From contig DAMCZI010000029.1 in NCBI GenBank assembly GCA_032095175.1, forward strand, positions 3,617-67,616: DNA of 64,000 nt, read 5' to 3'. Positions 25,206 to 32,740 of the stretch are shown piece after piece. The notes under the pieces were generated by a model. That model was given only the letters and a program-made list of their open reading frames with translations. It was not told the DNA's origin and did no database searches. A program made the translations under genes and the position numbers. This stretch comes from DAMCZI01 sp032095175. GTDB taxonomy: Bacteria > Bacillota > Clostridia > Clostridiales > Caloramatoraceae. Positions within the stretch are counted from its first letter, which is position 1. Each line of letters opens with the position of its first letter.

Positions 25206-25458
25206 GGTGACAGGCACTTGAGTTATGAGTTGTTTAGAAAATATAATCATTAAAAGATATCTCTTCTTAAATAAGGCACATTTAAAAAATAAATGAGTCA
25301 GATTGCGAAGTAATTTTGATTATTTTCTAGGCACTCAATCATGAGCATACTAACTGTATGTAAGTGATTGAGTAACGACGAAAAGAATCAAAAGGACGAG
25401 TAAGATGACTTATTTATTTTTTTAATGTGCCTAACTCATACCTCAAGTGCCTGTCGCC
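25206..25458. repeat. Outer inverted repeat (26 bp arms) enclosing a MITE
   Basis: GGTGACAGGCACTTGAG (from 25206) and its complement CTCAAGTGCCTGTCGCC (ending 25458) form 26-bp arms with two mismatches. The 157-bp MITE (25275-25431) lies between them, next to the right arm. The GTGCCTGTC core looks like a REP-type hairpin. Confidence 0.7.
25275..25431. mobile_element. 157-bp MITE, copy A, inside the prd operon
   Basis: Terminal inverted repeats begin GGCACATT and run about 25 bp to AAGTC/GACTT; an internal inverted repeat CACTCAATCA / TGATTGAG is present. Nearly identical over its whole length to 35691-35847. Flanked by TAA on both sides, a possible 3-bp target duplication. No coding capacity. 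Confidence 0.82.
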
Positions 25459-25466
25459 TAGTTAAA

Positions 25467-26192
25467 TCAAACCTTAGCTATATACTCATATGGCAGGCTT
25501 ACGACCTTGCCCGGAGTGTCTATTGCTATTAGCTGCTTTAATGTATCTCTAAGTATGTTTATCTGCATTTCTGGATCATTTGGTTTTCCAGCATTTGCTC
25601 CCATTGGTACAAGTGGAGCAACTGATCTTGGTGTTCCTGTTTGCTTTACAACAGGAGGTAGTGCTGCAATTAATATTGTAGGAATCCCCGATTCCTCTAT
25701 AGCTCTCTGTACAAGTACAGCAGAACGATGGCAGGTACCTCAGCCAGCTGTCATTACTACTGCATCGACATTTTCGTCCTTTAATATCTTTGCAATAGCA
25801 GGTCCAGTTTCATGCTTAAACTTTTCCTGATTTCCACCGCCGCCCATAAAGCCTATATGAACAGGTGCAACCTCCTTTATATATCCTTCTGCTACAAGCT
25901 CCCTTAGTCTATCTATTGGGAACATGCAGTTAATATCCTTATTTACATCTCCGTTATCATAGCCACCATGAGAAACCATTAAATCCTTTGTATCAACATC
26001 CCCTGGAACTATTCTAAATGTAAAATCTCCTGCAAGATTAAATCTCTTATCCGATTTTAAATGAACTCCTGCTGCAGTTGCAAAAGCAACTCTCATTTCA
26101 TTGAGAGGCTTTTTAACTGGAGCCCAAACAGGAGGAGGAGTTATTGGAACAAATATTTCAGATTGTAAACCCTTAACAGCTGTTAAGCTCAT
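25467..26192 (-). CDS. prdB: D-proline reductase selenoprotein subunit PrdB (UGA read as selenocysteine)
   Basis: A 241-aa protein if the in-frame TGA at codon 151 (plus-strand 25740-25742) is read as selenocysteine: VVMTAG-Sec-GTCHRSA. This is the active-site selenocysteine of proline reductase, attacking the ring of pyruvoyl-bound D-proline to give 5-aminovalerate. The sequence after TGA continues in the same frame with PrdB-like content and ends SLPYEYIAKV; total length equals known PrdB. Upstream segments include MGGGGNQEKFKHETGPAIAK. A hairpin follows the TGA. The true stop is another TGA with an in-frame TAG two codons later. Standard gene callers will truncate this gene. Confidence 0.95.
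25704..25724 (-). promoter_or_regulatory. Candidate SECIS hairpin in prdB
   Basis: Beginning 16 nt after the UGA, the mRNA has TCT-G-CTGTA-CTTG-TACAG-AGA: an 8-bp stem with one bulged G and a 4-nt loop. Position and size fit a bacterial SECIS element that recruits SelB. Loop sequence conservation cannot be judged here. Confidence 0.6.
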
Positions 26193-26446
26193 TATTCCTT
26201 ACCTTCCTTTCTCTTCTTCGCTTCTATGTTACTTACATATTTTTCATTTGGTTCCTCGGATAAAACTTCTAAAAAGCTCATCCTAAAGCCTACCTCCTGA
26301 CCTACCTTTAATGGGTAGTCAGTTATAAGCATCCTCATTGGAACCTTCATAAATCCAAGTCTTCCCTTTAAATCTATTGCCACACATCCATCGTGAACTT
26401 CAACTATGATTCCCTGCATTTCAATTATCTTGTCACCATATTTCAT
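26192..26446 (-). CDS. Small conserved prd-operon protein (CBO2463/CBO2479-like domain)
   Basis: An 84-aa protein between prdA and prdB, with a small gene also present at this place in Clostridioides difficile. The N-terminal 60 residues look like a small beta-barrel (alternating hydrophobics: IIVEVHDGCVAIDLKGRLGF, then MRMLI and GQEVGFRMS), and the C-terminus is a charged helix. It has no cysteine or membrane segment. It overlaps prdB by 1 bp (TAATG) and follows prdA by 9 bp, so it should be made together with the reductase. Role unknown; assembly or processing factor is only a guess. Confidence 0.82.
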   Translation of the reverse strand: MKYGDKIIEMQGIIVEVHDGCVAIDLKGRLGFMKVPMRMLITDYPLKVGQEVGFRMSFLEVLSEEPNEKYVSNIEAKKRKEGKE

Positions 26447-26455
26447 AGCATCATC

Positions 26456-28531
26456 CTACTTTGTTGAATATTTTTCTAGTCTTTTTTGGCTTACAGGAAT
26501 TGATGTTTCATTTTCAACCCTGTCTATTTTCACATCATATGTCTTTTCAACTGCTTCAAGGTTGCTTTCCTTAACGTTTGGATTCCACTTTCTCTCTGCT
26601 TCCTTAACATCTTCTCCTGCCATTGCAGTCTTAAGCATTGAAAGAGCTCTTAGTGCATCCTCTTTACATAGTGTATTGCAGCCTAGAACTTCGTTTTCTA
26701 TTCCTGCTTCTGATTTGTTGTTATCAACCATATGCTTCATGTACTTGTTTCCAACAACAAGTGCTCCCTGAACAGCACAGAATGACATTCCAACTACTTC
26801 TATTCCTCTCATTCCTATCTGCTCAATATGGCTTGAAAAATCTATGTGGTTGTTTCCAAAGCCCTCTGTTGTAACTACTGCTCCTGAAACATCCATTGTT
26901 TCAACTAACATTCCAAGTCTTTCTGATACATAGAACTTCTCTGCATTTATCTGTGGACTTCCTACGAAAACAACTCCACATAAATCTATTTCAGGATCAT
27001 TCATAGCTTCCAATACAAGTGGTTCTCTCCAGTAGTGTCTTGAGCATTCCTTAGAAGCTGGTCCTATACAGGTTAAGGCATGTATTCCACCATCTATTAC
27101 CTCAAGTGGTGATAATACAACCGGTACATTTCCAAGGTCAACGTTTGGCTTTCCTCCAAGAACACCAACTGGTTCAACAGGAAGTATTAAGTTGTCATGC
27201 ATTGCACCCTGTCCCATTATCTCCTTAACAATGACTACCTTTTTTCTGCCTGGTCTTCTATATTGAACAAATTCCTCGTTATTAACAATAAGCTCTTCCT
27301 CAGCCTTCTTCAATGCTTCCCTTATTTCCTGGGTAATAACATCTGTTGCTCTGTGGGCTGCAAGTGGGCCTGGTCTTTCCATGTTTGTGCCTGCTGCAAT
27401 TGTAACCTGTGTCTTTATGAATATCTCTCCCTTATCAGGTGAGCCTGGTCTTCCCCACATTATGTTTTCTTCAAGTATTCCCTCTGATGAACCGAATTCT
27501 CCTATCTGAACTCCATTTTCATCAGTTCCTGTAACCATCATTATTACTCCGTCTATTACCCTAGTTGTTCCATGTCCTACCTTGTCTTCCCCTTCCTTTG
27601 TTGCAATTGGCTGTACGTCCATTATTGTTTCACTGTAGGTATTGTACTTGTCAGGGGTTATTATATCTATCTTAATATCCTTAACAAGGTGGTCCGCCTT
27701 AACTGCATTTTTACAAATGTCTTCTCTAATGTATAGGGTTTTTCCCTCTATCTTTGTTTCTGGTCCAAACTTAACCTCATCTATTTTAAAGTGTTTTTTA
27801 ACAAGCTTTCTTATTTCTTTATTCTCATATTTTACTTCTTCTTTACAGCACTGTACTTCGGCTGGCTTTTCAACAGTTTTTACCGCTGGGGCCTGAACTA
27901 CTGTTCCACTCATTCCTAGTGGAACCTCTATGTCTATTCCCTTGCCTTCACTTATCTTAATCTTTAAAACTCCACCGTTTATAACAGCTGTTTGAGTAAT
28001 TTCCTGTGAGCTTGGTACTTCTTCAACATATCCCTCTAGCATATCATCTGTTATTGGAGTTAATGCTGCTGCATCCCTAGTAAGCTTTTTACCAACAACT
28101 TCGCTTCTTGTTAAAACCTTTTCATTTAGATCAACAAGAAGTGAGTCAGCAAGCTTTTCAAAGTGCATTGGGTTTTCTAAATCCTCAACACCAATTACCT
28201 CAAAGGCCTTCTTGTTGTATTTTAAAACTGCCTTTTCATTTCCTTCTGTCAATTCCTTATCATTTTTCACTTCAATAGCCTTTGCTCCCTCAACTATATC
28301 AGGAGTAATTGGTGTAAGTGAGTCTATTGTCTTTGTTAACTTTGCTCCAATAACCTCGCCTATCTTCAGACAGTCATCTGGAATTTTTAACAAACCTGAA
28401 TCCACAAGGTCTGGAAATATTGTTGGATCTTCCAAGTTTTCTGCTGATATAACAGTTCCTTTTTCTGTTCTACAGCATACAGCTGCCACTTCATTTTTTA
28501 GTTCTGCTGCATGTTCAGCACTCATTGACAT
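26456..28531 (-). CDS. prdA: D-proline reductase proprotein PrdA (pyruvoyl subunit precursor)
   Basis: A 691-aa proprotein that cleaves itself to give a large subunit and a small pyruvoyl-bearing subunit; the pyruvoyl group binds D-proline. The expected cleavage cysteine is C488 in HALTCIGPASKE; the fragment after it is 204 aa (about 22-23 kDa), the size known for the pyruvoyl subunit. The N-terminal part contains a tandem repeat: residues 25-83 and 110-168 are similar, both ending LTPIT-x-D-x-x-EG. Residues from about 235 are homologous to PrdD, and from 488 to PrdE. Strong GGAGG site at start. Longer than other PrdA proteins I recall (about 625-630 aa). Confidence 0.96.
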   Translation of the reverse strand: MSMSAEHAAELKNEVAAVCCRTEKGTVISAENLEDPTIFPDLVDSGLLKIPDDCLKIGEVIGAKLTKTIDSLTPITPDIVEGAKAIEVKNDKELTEGNEKAVLKYNKKAFEVIGVEDLENPMHFEKLADSLLVDLNEKVLTRSEVVGKKLTRDAAALTPITDDMLEGYVEEVPSSQEITQTAVINGGVLKIKISEGKGIDIEVPLGMSGTVVQAPAVKTVEKPAEVQCCKEEVKYENKEIRKLVKKHFKIDEVKFGPETKIEGKTLYIREDICKNAVKADHLVKDIKIDIITPDKYNTYSETIMDVQPIATKEGEDKVGHGTTRVIDGVIMMVTGTDENGVQIGEFGSSEGILEENIMWGRPGSPDKGEIFIKTQVTIAAGTNMERPGPLAAHRATDVITQEIREALKKAEEELIVNNEEFVQYRRPGRKKVVIVKEIMGQGAMHDNLILPVEPVGVLGGKPNVDLGNVPVVLSPLEVIDGGIHALTCIGPASKECSRHYWREPLVLEAMNDPEIDLCGVVFVGSPQINAEKFYVSERLGMLVETMDVSGAVVTTEGFGNNHIDFSSHIEQIGMRGIEVVGMSFCAVQGALVVGNKYMKHMVDNNKSEAGIENEVLGCNTLCKEDALRALSMLKTAMAGEDVKEAERKWNPNVKESNLEAVEKTYDVKIDRVENETSIPVSQKRLEKYSTK

Positions 28532-28550
28532 ATGTAAACCCTCCTTTGCG

Positions 28551-29858
28551 TTATTTATTATCTTCCATTGGTAATCTTCTTGTTAATGGGTAATCCAGTG
28601 TTCTAAATACATGGTCTGTATGATGGTAAACTGGAATTCCCATCTTTGGTGCACAGCACATTACTGTGTTTGAGCAGTCGCTGCAGTTTGATATAAGAAT
28701 TCTCTTTGCACCCTTGCTCTTTAAATATATAATTCCTTGAGCCTGTCCTGGACAATCTCCAGGAGTCTGGCACTTGTTAGCACCTCTAACATCAACAACG
28801 TTTTTACACTTTGTTACTGCAACAACCTCAGCACCCATCTTTGCTGCAACGTCCCTTAGTCTTTCTTCATTTGCACCACAGGCACAAACTAAAAGTCCTA
28901 TTGGTCCATCGTATCTTGGGAATGGTATTGTAACTATTGCTCCACCTGACATCTTTGTTACAACTGCATTATCTAAGTCCTCTGCCTTACCTGTATAAGG
29001 TCCTCCAATGATTACCTCACCATATTCTCCATCGATGCCACCACATTCATCAATTAAACCTTTTATTGATGAGCCAACCGGTATCTGGAAAAGAAGATGA
29101 GGTGCATTTCCACCCTTTATCTTTCCTATAACAGTGATGTCCTTATCTATAACAGGCTTTCTATCCTCAACTGCCCTTGTTATGTTTGCAAGGGTTTCAG
29201 CATTCATAACTACACATTTTGCATCTAATGGAAGCTGTGTAGGTTCAAGCCATTTATCAAATATAGCATGAATTATTGCCCTTTCCTCTCCCATTGGATA
29301 CATATCCTTTAGCTCTTTTATCTCTATATTCTTAGGACCTGATATGTACTTGGTTATAGCTTCAATCGCCTCTTTATGCTTGCCTTTAATTGCTATGTAT
29401 GCCTTTGGCGCACCTGTTGCCTTCATTGCATACTCTATTCCTCTTACTACAAGACCTGGGTCACTTTCAAGCATACCCATATTGTGATGAAGTGCAGGCT
29501 CACACTCAACACAATTTGCTATTATGTATCCATCTGGAATATTGGCCTTAAGCTTAACATGTGTTGGGAACCCAGCACCACCAGCACCAACGATTCCTGC
29601 TTCATACACAGTATCTATTATTGAATCACATTCCTTGATTTTAATGTAATCCTTACTCTGATTGTCATCTGCTTCTATTACTATTTCTTTATCATTAATG
29701 TTTTGAACCTTTCCGGAAACGCTTGAGTGTATTCTTGCACCTAAACCAGTTGGTTCAGCAATACACTCTCCCCTTTTTACCTCCTGACCAACCTTTACAA
29801 TTGGGGAATCAGGAGCTCCAACATGCATCTTTAGTGGAAATCTATATAAATTTCCCAT
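28551..29858 (-). CDS. prdC: PrdC, RnfC-like electron-transfer protein of proline reductase
   Basis: A 435-aa protein of the RnfC/NqrA-like type: an N-terminal barrel-sandwich region (KVGQEVKRGECIAEP), then a flavin/NADH-like GAGGAGFPTHVKL motif near residue 90, ECEPALHHNMGML, and a cysteine-rich C-terminus (CACGANEE, CQTPGDCPGQ, NCSDCSNTVMCC). It is thought to pass electrons to the reductase. Some clostridial PrdC proteins carry selenocysteine; here the corresponding CACG position reads as ordinary cysteine. First gene of the operon, 27 nt downstream of the predicted sigma-54 start site, with GGAGGCG ribosome site. Confidence 0.93.
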   Translation of the reverse strand: MGNLYRFPLKMHVGAPDSPIVKVGQEVKRGECIAEPTGLGARIHSSVSGKVQNINDKEIVIEADDNQSKDYIKIKECDSIIDTVYEAGIVGAGGAGFPTHVKLKANIPDGYIIANCVECEPALHHNMGMLESDPGLVVRGIEYAMKATGAPKAYIAIKGKHKEAIEAITKYISGPKNIEIKELKDMYPMGEERAIIHAIFDKWLEPTQLPLDAKCVVMNAETLANITRAVEDRKPVIDKDITVIGKIKGGNAPHLLFQIPVGSSIKGLIDECGGIDGEYGEVIIGGPYTGKAEDLDNAVVTKMSGGAIVTIPFPRYDGPIGLLVCACGANEERLRDVAAKMGAEVVAVTKCKNVVDVRGANKCQTPGDCPGQAQGIIYLKSKGAKRILISNCSDCSNTVMCCAPKMGIPVYHHTDHVFRTLDYPLTRRLPMEDNK

Positions 29859-29895
29859 TTAATCGCCTCCAAAAATTTTTTCCACATATTACTTA

Positions 29896-29912
29896 TGCAA
29901 ATAGCATGCCAA
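29896..29912 (-). promoter_or_regulatory. Sigma-54 (-24/-12) promoter of the prd operon
   Basis: Minus strand TTGGCATGCTATTTGCA matches the consensus TTGGCACG-N4-TTGCW with one difference, and the GG and GC dinucleotides have the required spacing. The transcription start would be near 29885, giving a 27-nt leader before prdC. Confidence 0.9.
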
Positions 29913-30028
29913 TTTTTTCACAAATCATTGAGAACTGGTACATGCTTCTATAGACTAGTTAAATAGGGGGTTTAGGGATTATTATGATTATCTATAAATG
30001 TACCTCTATTTATATTCCATAAAATTTG

Positions 30029-30153
30029 TGTCAAATATCTGACATTTATAATTTCTATATACATACCTCATAAGGTCTATATACCATTTTGCATTGATTT
30101 TACTTAGAAAATAACCTCTGTCAAATTTCTGTCAGTATTCTAAATAACTGACA
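30029..30153. promoter_or_regulatory. Probable PrdR upstream activating sites
   Basis: Two related 16-bp boxes, TGTCAAATATCTGACA (30029-30044, palindromic) and TGTCAAATTTCTGTCA (30119-30134), plus a half-site CTGACACA near 30148. They lie about 115-240 bp upstream of the prd -24 element, typical for enhancer sites of sigma-54 activators. The rest of the 480-bp divergent region up to 30339 is AT-rich; TATAAT at 30282-30287 may serve the gene on the plus strand. Confidence 0.65.
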
Positions 30154-30339
30154 CATAAAAATACCCAGTAGCTAGGATATAAGAAAGCTTCTATTCACCT
30201 ATGCCATTTATCAACCACTAGTTGATGCTATATGTATTGTCCATAACCTAACCATCAATTTTATATCATTACACTCAATGCTATAATGAAATCATAAACA
30301 GTACTGTTGATATAAAATAAAGTGTAAAGGTGTGGTTTT

Positions 30340-31749
30340 ATGCTAAACAAAAATGTATTTTCAAAAAAGTTCATAGATCTTAGAACAAAATGTGGGCTTT
30401 CGCAGAATAGATTAGCTCAAATGTTAAGTATCAGCAGTCAGGCAATATCTAAATGGGAAAATGCTCAAAGTCTACCTGATATTGAGATGCTTGTTCCTAT
30501 TGCCAGGGTTTTTGGTGTTACTGTTGATTTTCTATTGAATGATGATCAAACTACTGATTGTACAGAAATAACTCCTATAAATTCTGAATTCCTTTCTGCC
30601 TATGAGCTTTCTTCTGATAACGGTAAAATAATAAGTGCAATAAAAGATTATATGCATAGAGAAGATTTATATAATGCTGCAAAGCTAATGGAAAATGGAG
30701 AACTAGACATTAATATTGACTTCAGAGTTAAAACATTTATTGATGGAAAAGCAGAATATACCAGTAAATCTATTCCTTTAAACAGACTTAAGCCTGAAAT
30801 TATAGGTTCTATGGCAGAGCCTGTTGTAGATCTTATAATGAAATCTATAGGCAAAACATATCATACATTAAGAAGTATTATACCCCTTTTACATTGTCCT
30901 GCCTGCAGGTGTGAATTAACGTTTGAAAAGTCTAAGAATGAAGAACTTATTTGCCAAAATAATCATCATTTTAGGATTGTTGATGGTATAGTACACTTTG
31001 GAACAACAGAAGATCCAGGTAACAACTGGTCATACTGTTTCAAATCCTATGGTGAATATGTTGAGATGCAGAAAGGATTTGTTGCAAGATACTCTACTCC
31101 AAGGGATATAGAGCTTCAGCATAAAATGATAAATTACATTAGAAAAAGAAAACCATCTATTTTGGTTGATGTTGCAAGTGGCCAGGGCTGTTTTGCCCAG
31201 CACCTTATACAGGATGCAGATTGGCCTGTAACCCTTGTCTTAACTGACTTAAGCCATCGCATTTTAAAATATAATAAACGATACATAGAAGATAACTTCT
31301 TCAATCCAAATGTTAAGGTCATATATATCGCCTGTAATGCAGCAAATTTTCCTTTCAAGGATAATAGTATAAATGCAGCTGTATCCTGGTATGGATATGA
31401 CAATATAGAAAACTATATTAAAAGTCTTGAAGAAACAAGAAGAATACTAAAGCAAGGTGATATATGTGTATTCGGGACAACCATCGTTGATGATGCAAAT
31501 TCAGACTTGGTCAGAAAGTGGTATAATTTGTTTGCTAAATCTCCAGATTGGGCAGATGCAGTGAATTGGTTTTATGATAAAGTTAATGACAGAGCAAAGT
31601 GGATAGATATTTTAAGAGATATAGGATACAAAAATATTAACATCGAAAAATGCTGGGATGAGTACGAAGCTCCAGATGTTGATATTGTTCCATTCAAGAA
31701 CGAAGCACTGCAGTGGATGGGTGGAGCAATTATTTCTATTGAAAAATGA
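30340..31749 (+). CDS. XRE-type HTH protein fused to a zinc-knuckle class I methyltransferase
   Basis: A 469-aa fusion. Residues 8-62 are a Cro/CI helix-turn-helix (GLSQNRLAQMLSISSQAISKWE). Residues 75-180 are an unassigned linker domain. Around 186-210 a zinc knuckle (CPACRC, then C-x-x-NHH) resembles the N-terminal motif of RlmA-type rRNA methyltransferases. From about 270 a SAM-binding fold follows (LVDVASGQGCFAQHL, LTDLSHRIL). It may be a DNA-binding regulator with methyltransferase activity; target unknown. It lies divergently from prdC and before a toxin-antitoxin-like pair, so it interrupts the usual prd neighbourhood. Confidence 0.85.
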   Translation: MLNKNVFSKKFIDLRTKCGLSQNRLAQMLSISSQAISKWENAQSLPDIEMLVPIARVFGVTVDFLLNDDQTTDCTEITPINSEFLSAYELSSDNGKIISAIKDYMHREDLYNAAKLMENGELDINIDFRVKTFIDGKAEYTSKSIPLNRLKPEIIGSMAEPVVDLIMKSIGKTYHTLRSIIPLLHCPACRCELTFEKSKNEELICQNNHHFRIVDGIVHFGTTEDPGNNWSYCFKSYGEYVEMQKGFVARYSTPRDIELQHKMINYIRKRKPSILVDVASGQGCFAQHLIQDADWPVTLVLTDLSHRILKYNKRYIEDNFFNPNVKVIYIACNAANFPFKDNSINAAVSWYGYDNIENYIKSLEETRRILKQGDICVFGTTIVDDANSDLVRKWYNLFAKSPDWADAVNWFYDKVNDRAKWIDILRDIGYKNINIEKCWDEYEAPDVDIVPFKNEALQWMGGAIISIEK

Positions 31750-31811
31750 TTTATGTAATGAATATATTACTTTTATTCACTACCTTGATTTTAATACAAT
31801 AAATGTATTTT

Positions 31812-31845
31812 TTGATTAGCCATCTCAATACTATGATATAATAGT
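31812..31845 (+). promoter_or_regulatory. Possible promoter/operator of the UPF0175-DUF3368 pair
   Basis: TTGATT (31812-31817) and TATAAT (31837-31842) with a long 19-bp spacer. The palindrome ACTATGATATAATAGT (31830-31845) overlaps the -10, as expected for autoregulation by an antitoxin. Confidence 0.4.
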
Positions 31846-31866
31846 ATAAAGGAGGGAGATGAATTT

Positions 31867-32169
31867 ATGGAATTAAGAAAGGATAATGCTGTAATCATTC
31901 CTGAAGAAATTCTTCCATTATTAGATGATTTAGCACATGGAGACTCCTTAGATGAAAATGTTCGTATAGCCATAGCAATTGGATTGTTTGTAACCAAAAG
32001 TGTTTCTTTAGCAAGAGCATCAGAAATAGCAGAATTGTCACTAAACGACTTCATATATATACTAAAATTAAAGGGTATTCCTTGGGGTGAATATACAGAG
32101 GAAGATTTATTAGAAGATGAAATTGCAATAAAAAATTTACTTAAGGACTTTTCTAAGAAAAATGAGTAA
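31867..32169 (+). CDS. UPF0175 family protein, putative antitoxin
   Basis: A 100-aa protein with the UPF0175 pattern: a degenerate strand (VIIPEEILPLL), then RIAIAIGLFVTKSVSLARASEIAELSLNDFIYILKLKGI, which predicts a helix-turn-helix-like region. UPF0175 genes usually precede PIN-like DUF3368 genes and are regarded as antitoxins. Its stop overlaps the start of the next gene by 8 bp. GGAGGGAG ribosome site. Pairing with a nuclease-like partner supports the call; activity is untested. Confidence 0.82.
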   Translation: MELRKDNAVIIPEEILPLLDDLAHGDSLDENVRIAIAIGLFVTKSVSLARASEIAELSLNDFIYILKLKGIPWGEYTEEDLLEDEIAIKNLLKDFSKKNE

Positions 32170-32677
32170 GATTGTTTGTAATTCCAGTCCTATTATTGGC
32201 TTATGTATTATCGGAAAATTAAATTTACTATGGGAGTTATTTAGTGAAGTATATATAACCCGAGAGGTATATAAAGAAGTTGCAAACAATAATGAACTTA
32301 AAAACTATGGAGCAATGGAATTAAAAAATGCTATTCTTGATAAAAAAATAATAGTTTATAAAATAAAAAATGCAGAAATAGTTGAAGCTATGTTTGGAAG
32401 ATTACATCGAGGAGAATTAGAAGTAATACAAGCTGCAAAGGAATTAAATATTAATATAGTAATAATCGATGATAGACCAGCAAGAAATAGGGCAAAGGAT
32501 ATGCTTCTCAAACCAATTGGTATTATCGGTATTCTTCAACTAGCAAAAAAAGTAGGTAAAATATCAGAAATAAAACCTTATCTTGATATGCTTATTGGAG
32601 AAAATTACAGAATTTCAAAGCTATTATATCTTGAAGCATTAAAGATTGCTGGAGAAGAGGAAAGGATGTTTGAATAA
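32162..32677 (+). CDS. DUF3368 PIN-like protein, putative toxin nuclease
   Basis: A 171-aa protein of the DUF3368 group of PIN-domain-like nucleases. It begins IVCNSSPIIGLCIIGKL, where PIN proteins usually have the first catalytic aspartate (here the C-N-S-S-P-I form common in DUF3368), then RLHRGELEVIQAAKEL with the conserved glutamate, and VVIIDDRPARNRAK with aspartates. It is translationally coupled to the UPF0175 gene. It would cleave RNA if active. The codon use is more AT-rich than neighbouring housekeeping genes, as expected for an acquired module. Confidence 0.82.
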   Translation: MSKIVCNSSPIIGLCIIGKLNLLWELFSEVYITREVYKEVANNNELKNYGAMELKNAILDKKIIVYKIKNAEIVEAMFGRLHRGELEVIQAAKELNINIVIIDDRPARNRAKDMLLKPIGIIGILQLAKKVGKISEIKPYLDMLIGENYRISKLLYLEALKIAGEEERMFE

Positions 32678-32740
32678 TAAAGAGCTAGGTATCGAAAAGG
32701 TTGAACGTATTTTCCCCTCTCCGATACCTGGCTCTTTATT
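32676..32740. terminator. Bidirectional terminator between the toxin gene and prdR
   Basis: A 19-bp stem AATAAAGAGCTAGGTATCG with 32722-32740 (one mismatch), 27-nt loop, T-rich end on both strands. Both flanking stop codons lie in or beside it. Confidence 0.82.

Noticed and set aside
25740..26192. prdB as a truncated 150-aa pseudogene
   Set aside because: The frame continues past the TGA with PrdB-like sequence to a total of 241 aa; TGA lies at the known selenocysteine position.
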